A stretch of DNA of 64,000 bases, from NCBI RefSeq assembly GCF_014203545.1, contig NZ_JACHJG010000006.1:357249-421248 (forward strand), read 5' to 3'. The position numbers and the translations under genes are program-made. A model generated the notes under the pieces. The model made no database searches. It saw only the letters and a list, made by a program, of their open reading frames with translations, and had not been told where the DNA came from. Numbering within the stretch: the stretch's first letter is position 1; every line of letters begins with the position of its first letter. The DNA comes from Streptomyces netropsis. GTDB taxonomy: Bacteria; Actinomycetota; Actinomycetes; Streptomycetales; Streptomycetaceae. This document shows, in pieces, positions 34,819-43,214 of this stretch.

Positions 34819-36010
34819 TCACTCCCCCGTCACGTCGGGTCCGGCGGAGGCGTCGAAGGAGGCGAAGAACCAGCGCTGGGAGGCGCGGCCGCGTTCGCAC
34901 TGATTGACGTTGACGATGTCCGAACCGGTGTTGGCGGCCAGCTGGTCCAGGTCCAGGCAAGGCTCAGTGCCGAGGACGCGCTGGTCGCTGCGGAGCCGGA
35001 AGGTGCTCTCGGCGGCCGGCTCCACGTGCCAGGTCTGGGCGCGGGAGCCGTGGCAGGCCCGCAGGTCGAGGCCGAGCAACCCGTCGTTCGGGACGTTCGC
35101 GTCCGTCTCGATGCAGAGGCCGGTCGCCGCGTCGCGCATGCGCAGCCGCTCGGCGCCGACCCATTCGGGGATCCACTTCTCCTCGTTGGACGTGGGCTTG
35201 GTGCGGTGCGGGTGGGCGCACACGCGGGTGCCGCCGAGCCCGCGGGGTTCGCCGACCAGCATCCGGCCGCGGATCTGGTACTGCTCGTTGCCGAACGAGA
35301 GCAGCCGCCAGCGTTGGAGGCTGCTCGTTCCGCAGTCGAACATGAGGGGCTTGCCGTGGCCCCGGCGGTCCAGCAGGCTGCTGAGGCACCTGCCCTTGGG
35401 GAGCCGGATGCGGACGGCTTCGGTCCCGTTGAATTCGAGGTCCCAGCGCTGGGCGAACCCTCCGTTGCACTGGTTGGTGAGGGCAGGCGGGCATGCCGTT
35501 GAGCATGCCCCCACCCAGGGCCTCCAGCGTCCCGCCGCTCTGCATGTTCTCGATGTGGCGGGGCTGGTCGTCGTCGAACCGCACCCCGAGCGCGGCTCGC
35601 CCGTCGGCGATCGGGCTGGGCACGGCGGTCACCTCGTCCGGTGTGCGATGCGTGACGACGGCGACGTTGCTGCGGCCGCCCTCGTAGCGCCCGCCCATGC
35701 GGTCGGTCTGCAGGAAGTAGACCTCGTAGTCCGCGAACCTGTACACCCAGCGGTGGTGCTGGATGTATCCCGCCCGGCCGACCTGCGGCAGTCCCGGAAC
35801 GGGGATGGTGCCCTGGAACCTGCCGGGCGGCGTCGGACCTGCCTCCTGCAGGGTCACGATCTCGGCGGCCTGGATGTAATTGCCGATCGTGCTGGTCCAC
35901 TTGCTGTCCTGGCCGCTGGTGGCGCCGAAAGGCCGCCGCCATCGACGCCGAAGCTGCAACCCATGCAGTGTTGTCCGTTCGCGCCACCACCGCGGCTGCT
36001 CCGATTGTGA
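34819..36010 (-). pseudogene. CdtB-like DNase I-fold toxin fused to a ricin B-type lectin domain, broken
   Basis: From about 35900 down to 35560 the minus strand resembles the N-terminal half of cytolethal distending toxin subunit B: AAEIVTLQEAG with the conserved Glu, a stretch around HHRWVYRFADYEVYFLQ, GGRSNVAVVTHRTPDEV, and AALGVRFDDD. It then loses the DNase half carrying the catalytic His/Asp residues. After a frame change near 35500, at an inverted GGGCATGC pair, comes a ricin-type domain: CNGGFAQRWDLEFNGTE, GRCLSSLLDRRGHGKPLMF, CHGSRAQTWHVEP and CLDLDQLAANTG. No start with a signal peptide is visible. Confidence 0.6.
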
Positions 36011-36066
36011 TCGGACAGACAGAATCCAGGTGTGGCAACTCGGGGGCTTGAGGCCACCCGCTCCTC

Positions 36067-36310
36067 CTACGCCACCTCGTAGCTCCTGCGGATCATCTCG
36101 CCTGCCCGCTCCAGATCCGTCCCGGAGCGCAGGCGGACCTCCAGGTCGCCGGTACCGTGGTGACCGATCCCGCGGACGTCGCGTCTGAAGCCGTCGACGA
36201 GTTCGAACTCGTCCGGACCGGCCTCGAGGTACATCACGATCGCATCCCGGCGGGTGTTCACCACACACAGGCGAAGTTCCGCAGGCGCCGGTGGGCGACG
36301 TAGGCGCAGG
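36067..36310 (-). pseudogene. DUF5655 protein, C-terminal remnant
   Basis: VAHRRLRNFACV in one frame continues after a small frameshift as RRDAIVMYLEAGPDEFELVD and GHHGTGDLEVRLRSGTDLER, the C-terminal half of DUF5655 (predicted transport-associated) proteins. A GTG at 36264 could start a 65-residue fragment. The N-terminal half is missing. Confidence 0.6.
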
Positions 36311-36352
36311 GCCGCCGCCGCGGGCCGTTCCCGTGGCGGCGGCCCGATTCCC

Positions 36353-37111
36353 TCAGCTCAGCCGGTTCGTGGCGTACGCCGCGATGGCGTCCCGCTGGTA
36401 GGCGGCCAGGCCCGGCGCGATCGTCTCGTAGGCCGCGCGCCACGGCTCGTTCTCCACGCAGGAACGCCCAATCGCGCGGTACTCCTCGGCGGATACGGCG
36501 CGGAGCCCGGCGAGCGCCTGGTACTGGGCGTCGACCTCGGCCTGCACCGGTTCGGCGTCGGCCGGGGTACCTGCGGCCATCAGCTCGGCCAGCCGGATCA
36601 TCTGGGCCGTGCGCTCGCGGTGTCCGGCCTCGACCCGGGCCTCGCTCATCGTCGCGGTGTGCCGGTCGATCGCCCCGGCCAGCTCCGGGAAGTCTTGCAG
36701 GCTCTCCCGGTACTGGGCGGGCTCGATCCCCTCGAAGAGGTTCTCCGGCCGGTTGATGGTCATGGGGCTGCCGTCCCTCCTGGAATGCTCCAGTTCGGTG
36801 ATCGTGCGGGCGACGGTGCCGGCCAGGGCGTCGAGCCGGTCGCGCTCGGCGAGCAGGCGACGGTGGTGTCCCCGCAGGGCCTCCACCTCGTCGACCTGCG
36901 AGGCCAGAACCTTGCCGATCTCGGGCAGCCCCAGGCCCAGCGCCCGCAATACGAGGATCTGCTGCAGTCGCAGCAGCTCGCCTTCCTCGTAGTAGCGGTG
37001 GCCGTTGGTGCCGATCCAGGCGGGCGGCAGCAGACCGATCTCGTCGTAGTGCCGCAGTGTCCGAGCCGTCACACCCGACATCCGGGCGACCTCCCCAGTC
37101 GGCCAGGCCAT
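36353..37111 (-). CDS. TipA-like MerR-family regulator
   Basis: 252 residues. The winged HTH of the MerR type spans about 4-75 (TARTLRHYDEIGLLPPAWIG, then GHRYYEEGELLRLQQIL), followed by a coiled coil (about 80-115) and a C-terminal TipAS domain with ERTAQMIRLAELMAAGTPAD and ENEPWRAAYETIAPGLAAY. TipA proteins activate multidrug-response genes on binding thiopeptides. The thiopeptide-reactive cysteine of TipAS may correspond to GRSCVENEPW. ATG 37111 is the natural start. Confidence 0.88.
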   Translation of the reverse strand: MAWPTGEVARMSGVTARTLRHYDEIGLLPPAWIGTNGHRYYEEGELLRLQQILVLRALGLGLPEIGKVLASQVDEVEALRGHHRRLLAERDRLDALAGTVARTITELEHSRRDGSPMTINRPENLFEGIEPAQYRESLQDFPELAGAIDRHTATMSEARVEAGHRERTAQMIRLAELMAAGTPADAEPVQAEVDAQYQALAGLRAVSAEEYRAIGRSCVENEPWRAAYETIAPGLAAYQRDAIAAYATNRLS

Positions 37112-37547
37112 CGCCGCCTCCCCTCACGAGTGCTTCACCGGGCCGGTCTTTCCGGCCCTGGTCAGGACGGTAGGAGCTTCCGCTGCGGCAGCTTCAAGCC
37201 CCCGCACCCAGGATCCCAGCGCATCGCCGTCGCCGCGGCCGTACCGACGCCGGCCCGATCGGCCCCGCTTCGCCGACCAGGGCGACCGCACCCATCGACC
37301 TGGGGGCTACCGCAGCGCGTCGGAGCGGGTCGAGCTGCCGATCCTCTCCACCTTCAGTAGCCAGGACGACAAATGAGTCGTGGGGGCAGATTGAGCCACT
37401 GCTGCCCCAGAGCGCGCTCCTGCACAAGCCCTCCAACGTGCGCCACATCTCATGCCATCTGCCCAGCAGTAGGCAGCGCCCCGCCGCGGATTTGGTCAAG
37501 CTTGACGCCTCGCGTGCCGGAATTCCCGGCAGGAGTCTGGAGGCATC
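37112..37547. other. Intergenic region upstream of the cyclic-nucleotide operon
   Basis: 436 bp without an intact gene. At about 37380-37410 the plus strand reads WGQIEPLLPQ, like the N-terminus of IS5-type transposases, so a small IS scar is possible. The promoter of the following operon must lie in the last 200 bp, but no clear -35/-10 was chosen. Confidence 0.4.
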
Positions 37548-38135
37548 ATGCTCCCTTCAAGGGCGGGCTTCGTCACAGGAATCCGTCGGCCTGTATCTGT
37601 ACCTCCCCCCACAGCAGAGGAGTTGGACGACACCTCCGCGGCGTACTTGCGCGGCCTGGCGGTCGACGCCTTTGCCGAGTTGCAGCGTGGTGACGTCAAA
37701 GCCGCGACGCTCTGTGCGGCCGCTGGTGGCGGTCTGGGTGCCGTCATTGCGGTGATATCCGCAACGGCACAGGGGCTGCCCGCGTGCGCTGTGATCGCCT
37801 TGTGGTGTGCGGGTGGATGCTTCTTGCTGTCCATGGGACTGTCCATGGCTGCTGTACGCCCGTCCCTCCGGACCGGCGAGCAGCAACGCCCCGTCTGCTA
37901 TCTCGACTGCGCGGATGCTACCGCCGAACAGGTGCTGACCGCCGTGGCCGGACTGACCCGTCTGGAACTGGCCCGCGCCGACAGCCGGCGAGCGACGGAG
38001 TTGTCGGCTCTCGCCCGGGCGAAGTTCAAGGTGCTGCGTAAGGCAGCGGTCTGGACGCAAGTCGCGCTGGCCGCAGCAGGGCTGGCTGCCACGGCCGTTC
38101 TCGTCGACATCGCTGTCGACACCTGGACATATTGA
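37548..38135 (+). CDS. Pycsar-type (DUF5706-like) transmembrane effector
   Basis: 195 residues. An N-terminal helix (residues 22-52, ending ELQRGDVKAATLCAA) leads into two adjacent membrane segments (about 52-75 and 78-102). A soluble helical stretch follows (120-165, containing ELSALARAKFKVLRKAA), then a third membrane segment (168-190). This order and the D-x-K-A-A motif match the Pycsar effector TM domain. In the Pycsar defence system such proteins sense a cyclic nucleotide and damage the membrane. GGAGG lies 5 bases before ATG 37548. Assignment to a named family is from pattern, not from a search. Confidence 0.72.
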   Translation: MLPSRAGFVTGIRRPVSVPPPTAEELDDTSAAYLRGLAVDAFAELQRGDVKAATLCAAAGGGLGAVIAVISATAQGLPACAVIALWCAGGCFLLSMGLSMAAVRPSLRTGEQQRPVCYLDCADATAEQVLTAVAGLTRLELARADSRRATELSALARAKFKVLRKAAVWTQVALAAAGLAATAVLVDIAVDTWTY

Positions 38136-38191
38136 ATATCCTCAGTTCGTCGGTCCAGAGGCCGGGGTCTCCAGCAGCCCCCACCCACGAG

Positions 38192-38866
38192 ATGACGGGG
38201 AGCTCCTTGTACCAGTCCCACCGGTCGTTGCTCGGCGAAGACATGTGGGCCGCCCTCCTGCGCCTGGTCCCGGAACGTCAGCGCGAGACGCGCAGCGTGC
38301 TCCTTCGCCAGGGTGATCCCGCTACCCACGTCCTGGTGCTGTGTTCGGGCTCCGCCGCCGTCACCCGCCGGGACGGCCACGGCCAGCGCACGCTGCTCGC
38401 TGTGCGCGGAGCCGGTGAACTGCTGGGTGAGCTCTCGCTGCTCGACGGTGGCGTCCGAAGCGCCACGGTGATCGCAGCGGAGCCTTGCAGGGTGCACACC
38501 GTTCCCGCGCCCACATTCGAGACCTTCATCAACGAATACGGCGCGCTGCCCGCGCTGGCCCGGCACGCGGTCGGCCGGATCAGGGAGAGCGAGGAGATCC
38601 GTCAGGAACTGGCCACCGCTTCGGTGGCCGCCCGCCTGGCATCCGCGCTCCTCCGCTTGGCCATCGCCTCGCAAGGCCCTGCGGACCGCCCTGTCGTGAT
38701 CAGACTGACGCAGGAGGAACTGGCCCAGCTCATCGGCGCCTCCCGCAATTCCGTTGTGCAGGCACTCGCCCCCTGGCGTAGTGCGGGCTGGATCCGTACC
38801 GCGCCAGGCGGAGGACTCCTTCTCGAATGCTGTGAAGGGCTACGTGCCGTCGTCGCGAAACGGTGA
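38192..38866 (+). CDS. Crp/Fnr-family cyclic-nucleotide-binding regulator
   Basis: 224 residues. The cNMP-binding domain covers about 15-125, with phosphate-binding cassette GELLGELSLLDGGVRSAT: Glu80 and Arg89 are the residues that hold the cyclic phosphate and ribose in Crp. A dimerisation helix (about 128-158) and a winged HTH (LTQEELAQLIGASRNSVVQA) follow. ATG 38192 is preferred; a TTG at 38132 overlapping the effector stop is possible. A binding-competent cassette next to a cyclase suggests it senses that cyclase's product and controls the operon or other targets. Confidence 0.85.
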   Translation: MTGSSLYQSHRSLLGEDMWAALLRLVPERQRETRSVLLRQGDPATHVLVLCSGSAAVTRRDGHGQRTLLAVRGAGELLGELSLLDGGVRSATVIAAEPCRVHTVPAPTFETFINEYGALPALARHAVGRIRESEEIRQELATASVAARLASALLRLAIASQGPADRPVVIRLTQEELAQLIGASRNSVVQALAPWRSAGWIRTAPGGGLLLECCEGLRAVVAKR

Positions 38867-38979
38867 GACCGACGCCACACCTGAGCTGCCCATTCCTGGG
38901 CAGCGCCACGCTTGCCGATTGCCCATCATCTTCACGCGGAGACACCCTCCAGCCCCGATCATGAGAAGGACGTGCAGGC

Positions 38980-39783
38980 ATGGCGGTACTACCGCTCGAC
39001 GACTCCCGGGACCTCCCCGACTTCCAAGCCCTGGTCGTCTTCGACATGAAGGGCTACAGCAAGGTCCCCTCCCACCAGATGCCGGCCATGCGGGACGCGC
39101 TCGACAACATGCTCGCCACGGCCTTCGCCGAGAGCGGGCTCGGGTACGAATGGGAGCAGCGCCCCTACTGGAGCGACACCGGGGACGGCTGCGTCCTGGC
39201 CCTGCCGGTCCGTCGGATGTGGCGGCTCGTCGATCCGCTGCCGGAGGTCCTGGACGGTGTCCTGGCCCGCTACGACCGGGAACGCTTCGCAGCCACGCCA
39301 GGGATCCGGGTGCGGATGAGCGTCCATGTCGGGCCGCTGCCCGACAGTTACCGGGGCGATCCGATCAATGACGCGTGCCGCCTGATCGACAGCGATGCGG
39401 CCCGTGACGCCGTGGACAGGGCTCGGGAACTCGGGTCCTACGTGGCGCTGGTGATCTCCGACGCGGTGTTCCAGGCCGTGGTGCGTGCCCAGCGCACCAC
39501 GCGGCTCGCCGATCACGACTTCCTGCCGACGCAGGCCCAAGTAGGCAACAAGTACTCCGAGGCCGCCTGGGTGCACGTCCCGCGCCGCAGCCCGGCCGCT
39601 CTCGGCGCGCCCGCACACGCCTCGGCAACCGGCGCCGACGCCGAGCACCGCCCCGGAGCCCCGGAGCCGTCGGCAAAGCCTGCCGCAGCGCCCAGGAACG
39701 CCATCAATTCCGTGACCAACTTCTTCGACTCGCCCCAAGGCGACCTCTCATTTCAGCAGGACTTCAGAGGGACCGGGCAGTGA
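38980..39783 (+). CDS. Class III nucleotidyl cyclase with C-terminal signalling-motif tail
   Basis: 267 residues. The catalytic domain spans about 15-200. Metal-binding Asp22 is in VVFDMKGYS and Asp69 in SDTGDGCVLAL; the transition-state Asn130 and Arg134 are in GDPINDACRLID. All core catalytic residues are therefore present. The residue that is Lys in ATP-using cyclases (K-x-x-G-D) is not Lys here, so the base used is open. A Pro/Ala-rich linker (200-238) leads to a terminal segment SVTNFFDSPQGDLSFQQ (244-260), which resembles the start of the next protein. GAGAAGGA precedes ATG 38980. Confidence 0.82.
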   Translation: MAVLPLDDSRDLPDFQALVVFDMKGYSKVPSHQMPAMRDALDNMLATAFAESGLGYEWEQRPYWSDTGDGCVLALPVRRMWRLVDPLPEVLDGVLARYDRERFAATPGIRVRMSVHVGPLPDSYRGDPINDACRLIDSDAARDAVDRARELGSYVALVISDAVFQAVVRAQRTTRLADHDFLPTQAQVGNKYSEAAWVHVPRRSPAALGAPAHASATGADAEHRPGAPEPSAKPAAAPRNAINSVTNFFDSPQGDLSFQQDFRGTGQ

Positions 39784-39814
39784 CCGGCCGGTATCCCCGC
39801 ACCGAGGAGGAAAT

Positions 39815-42112
39815 GTGAACGAGCCCGCATCCGTCGAGCCCTTGGCCGGGCCCGATGACGTTCCCGCACCACGGCTGGATCCCGCGGAACCGCGCCCCCA
39901 GCCCGGGTACGAACTCCCGGCCGCCGCCCAGGCCGATTCTGACCCCCAGCTCGGGACGCCCGACCAGCACCTGGAGGGCAGGCCGCAGGAGGTGCTGCCC
40001 GCGCCCCGGGTGAAGCCGTACGCGCCCATCGCCGCGCTGACGCTCCCTCACCAGCCCCCGATAGCTTCCGTCGCCAATCTCTTCAGCAATCCCAGCGGTC
40101 CCATGCACTTCCACCAACGCCTCGAAGTGCGGACAGCCGACTTGTTGGAGACCATTCCGGTCTCGCGCGCCGGTGTCCTCTCCGACGCCTCGTACGTGGA
40201 GCCCCGGGAGTGGCGGGAGGTGCGGCAGCATGCGGCCAAGGCACTCGCCGACACGCCTGTCGTCCTGCTCGTCGCCCCTCGTCAGCACGGCGCCACGACC
40301 TTCTCCCTGCGCCTGCTCGCCGAGGAGACCGACGAAGCGGTGGACCTGCACGTGGTCGAGGCCAGTTGGGACCGGCCGCTGACCAGCAAGCTCCCTGCCC
40401 AGGCGAACTGCGCCTATGTGCTGGACTTCCAGGATCCGCAGCGGGACAGGATCGACAAGACGTTCCTGACCGGACTGCGGAAGCACGCGGACACGCTCGG
40501 CGGCATCGAGTCCCGTCTTGTCATCACCCTCACGCCGGAGCTCTGGGCCCCCATCGCCGGCCAGGTGCCGGACGGCTTGGCCGTCGTGAGGCTGTCGGCC
40601 CACCCGCGCGCACACTTGGTGGCGCGGCAACACCTGATGGCCCGTGGGCATGCGAGCCTGCTGGACTACATCGACGACCCGGCGGTCAAGGAGGGTGTCG
40701 CGGACTGGACACCCGTCCGTGCCGTGTGGCTGGTCGACGAAATGATCAACCTCGCCGCCGCAGACGCACGTACCGCTGCCGAGGACGGAACCACCGGCGA
40801 AGCGCGCGAGAACCGTCTGCGTCCAGAGGTCAGGGAACTGGCGAAGGACTGGGGAACGGACCTCGACATCCGCTTCGGAGCCCCCGGGGCAAGCGGTGAG
40901 GGCGCAATCGGTACGGCGCATGATGTCGTGCGGCCCCTCGACCTCGACGACCGCTGCCTCTCCCTCGCCCTGGCCGTCCACCGCTCCGGGCCGGCCGCCC
41001 GGATCCACGCCGACGCCGAGCGGCTGGCCGAGATCCTGGCCGGCGCAAACGCAGCGAACGGCAAGAAGGGCGCCGAGGACAAGGAGACTACCGACCTGAG
41101 GGAGATCCTCGGCGGCGTCGGACTGCGCACACGCTTCAACTCCATCGGCGCCGACGTGCGGTACGGACAGGCCCGTTTCACCTCGGTGAACTACGGCGAG
41201 GCCCTGCTCAACCACGTCTGGGGCCAGTACCACCCCCTCCACAAGCGGCTGATCCGCTGGATGATTGCCTGCGGTGCGGACAGCGGCGGAACGGCCGGCG
41301 ACCCCGCCGTTCGGGCCATCCTCGGCGTCCTCGCCTACCACCAGGACGACTCGCAGCTGGCAGAGGTCCGCGATCAGGCGGCGTCCCTGGGCAAGGCATC
41401 GGTCGCGACGGCCGTCATGGTCGGAGCCGCACGGGACGAGCACCTGGGCCGCCGGGCCCGTCAGCTGCTCTACGTCTGGGCCGGCCATTCCACGGAGGAG
41501 ACACTCCGACTGGTGGTCGCCGCGTGCCGTGAGCTGATCGCCGACCAGCCCGGCCCCGCGGTGACCCGGCTGCGACGGGTCGCCGACAACCCCGCGGGTC
41601 GGGCACTGGACGCCGATGTCCTGGCCGCGTTCAAGGCCGTGGCCGCGGACCGGAGACTGACCGGTGGATTCGCCAAGGCAGTCGCGGAGTGGCACGCCCA
41701 GGCCGGAGACGCGGGCTCACCGGCTGCGAACCTGGGCACGCTGGCCCTCATGTCCGTCGACGAGGCCGGCACACAGGGCCGCCCCTGGCTCCTGACAGGC
41801 GACAGGCCCGCGGCGTTGGGTGTCGCTGCTGCGCTGCGCCGTCTCCTCACCGACCTGGACCAGTACCCAGGAGTCCTCGATGAGATCACCCGATGGCTCG
41901 GCGCCGACGGCGGTGCGCTCCACGACCAGGTCATGAACGTCGTCCACGAGGCCGTCTCCGGCCGAGTCGGGCTGATGGCAGTCGTCCAGCTGGTGAAAGA
42001 GCTGAACAAACTCCGCGGGCCTGACGGTCGCGGTGCGGGTGCGCGGTTGCAGGACGAGATCGAGGCCGATCCCGATCTTGGCGGCATCACTCTGGAGACG
42101 TACCCCGCGTGA
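39815..42112 (+). CDS. Large protein with degenerate P-loop and N-terminal signalling motif
   Basis: 765 residues, soluble, family not recognised. Residues 1-80 are Pro/Ala-rich and disordered. Residues 83-105 contain SVANLFSNPSGPMHFHQ, which aligns without gaps to the cyclase tail. A nucleotide-binding-like core follows: VVLLVAPRQHGATTFSLRLL (149-168) has a Walker A layout but Ala in place of the Lys, and CAYVLDFQDP (199-208) looks like Walker B. The C-terminal 400 residues are helical with tandem-repeat-like segments (HEAT/TPR-like), without a recognised enzymatic domain. STAND-like signal-transduction architecture is the best guess. It starts 31 bp after the cyclase. Confidence 0.7.
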   Translation: MNEPASVEPLAGPDDVPAPRLDPAEPRPQPGYELPAAAQADSDPQLGTPDQHLEGRPQEVLPAPRVKPYAPIAALTLPHQPPIASVANLFSNPSGPMHFHQRLEVRTADLLETIPVSRAGVLSDASYVEPREWREVRQHAAKALADTPVVLLVAPRQHGATTFSLRLLAEETDEAVDLHVVEASWDRPLTSKLPAQANCAYVLDFQDPQRDRIDKTFLTGLRKHADTLGGIESRLVITLTPELWAPIAGQVPDGLAVVRLSAHPRAHLVARQHLMARGHASLLDYIDDPAVKEGVADWTPVRAVWLVDEMINLAAADARTAAEDGTTGEARENRLRPEVRELAKDWGTDLDIRFGAPGASGEGAIGTAHDVVRPLDLDDRCLSLALAVHRSGPAARIHADAERLAEILAGANAANGKKGAEDKETTDLREILGGVGLRTRFNSIGADVRYGQARFTSVNYGEALLNHVWGQYHPLHKRLIRWMIACGADSGGTAGDPAVRAILGVLAYHQDDSQLAEVRDQAASLGKASVATAVMVGAARDEHLGRRARQLLYVWAGHSTEETLRLVVAACRELIADQPGPAVTRLRRVADNPAGRALDADVLAAFKAVAADRRLTGGFAKAVAEWHAQAGDAGSPAANLGTLALMSVDEAGTQGRPWLLTGDRPAALGVAAALRRLLTDLDQYPGVLDEITRWLGADGGALHDQVMNVVHEAVSGRVGLMAVVQLVKELNKLRGPDGRGAGARLQDEIEADPDLGGITLETYPA

Positions 42113-42834
42113 CCTTCCGATTTCTTCGCCGGCGTCCACCCGCGCATACAGAACACACCTTTACCGAGCCCCGGAGCGTGCGCAGTGCCACTCCGCGTGT
42201 CTGCTTCACCGCTGTGTTCTCCGCCGGGTGGACGCTGGGGCGTACGGACCACCACGCGCCGGAGGCCATGGTGATCACCGAGCTCGTGCGGCGAGCCACG
42301 ACGGTCACCGAGAGATGGGAAGCGACAGAGGTCACGGGCGCCGAGGACGCGGTCAACGCGGACCTCGGCCGTCCCGCTCCGCTCCCCGGCATGCCGGGGT
42401 CCGAACTGTGGGGGAACGTCCAGCTGACACTCAGCGCACAGGCGCGCGCCGACGCCGAGCAGTACCGTGCGGACAGGGCACGCGTCGCACGGCTGCGCTA
42501 CTTGAAAGAAAACCTCTACAACGACCCGGAGATGCTCCTCCTGGACCACCTGGACCGGCATCCGCAGGACATCGGCACCGTGGACATCGCGACGTTCCAG
42601 CGCCTGTCGCGCAGCCTGCGCTTGGGCGGCCAATGGTGGTACCCCCTGCTCGACTGCCTGGAGACGCTCTCCTCGGAACTTCCTGCGCGTCACGGAGATC
42701 GCTACGCGATGAAGCTGCTGCTCAAAGCGTTCAAGGACACCCTTCCCGAGCTCATCGACCGCCACGGGCTGCGGGACCTGGCCGACGACGTACTGGGGAA
42801 CCCCGGAGGGACGACAGAACATCCGCAGCAGTGA
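42109..42834 (+). CDS. Unknown protein, 241 residues, coupled to the P-loop protein
   Basis: Starts at GTG 42109, overlapping the previous stop (GTGA). After a basic N-terminus (TFRFLRRRPP) the middle reads SAQARADAEQYRADRARVAR, with LRYLKENLYNDPEMLLLDHL, a predicted coiled coil. The C-terminal half is helical (AMKLLLKAFKDTLPELIDRH). There is no membrane segment and no recognised domain. Tight coupling implies that it works in a complex with, or in amounts matching, the upstream protein. Confidence 0.7.
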   Translation: MTFRFLRRRPPAHTEHTFTEPRSVRSATPRVCFTAVFSAGWTLGRTDHHAPEAMVITELVRRATTVTERWEATEVTGAEDAVNADLGRPAPLPGMPGSELWGNVQLTLSAQARADAEQYRADRARVARLRYLKENLYNDPEMLLLDHLDRHPQDIGTVDIATFQRLSRSLRLGGQWWYPLLDCLETLSSELPARHGDRYAMKLLLKAFKDTLPELIDRHGLRDLADDVLGNPGGTTEHPQQ

Positions 42835-42934
42835 GGCGCCTCAGCCGTCCCCATAGGGATCCATGCGGCCTCGACGAGTGTGTCGAACTACAGGGGCAGG
42901 CTCAGCTCGGTCTCGAGCATGAAGACGGAGTCCA

Positions 42935-43210
42935 TCACGGTCCGGAGACGGTTGGGGCGTCGGGCATGATGTGGGCGTAGGTCTGGTGAGTGATGTTGGG
43001 GTCGCGGTGGCCGATCCATTCGGCCATGTCGGTGACGGGTACGCCCTTGGACAGGCCGGCGGAACAGAAGACGATGCCGGCGGCTTTCTTGGCGTTGCGC
43101 CAGAGCCGGTCGACGAGGGAGTACATGAGGATGTTGGTGCGTCCGACGTTGGAGAACAGGTAGTCGCCCGCGATCCGGTTCAGCCCGTTGGGAAAGTTGA
43201 CCGGGGTGGA
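42935..43210 (-). pseudogene. Tyrosine-recombinase (phage integrase) C-terminal remnant
   Basis: AGDYLFSNVGRTN, then KKAAG joined directly to VFCSAGLSKGVPVTDMAEWI and GHRDPNITHQTYAHIMPDAP. The terminal H-x-x-Tyr region is kept, but the HxxR box just before VFCSA has been deleted and the N-terminal domains are gone. It points to a former integrative element beside the cyclic-nucleotide operon. Confidence 0.7.
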
Positions 43211-43214
43211 ACCG

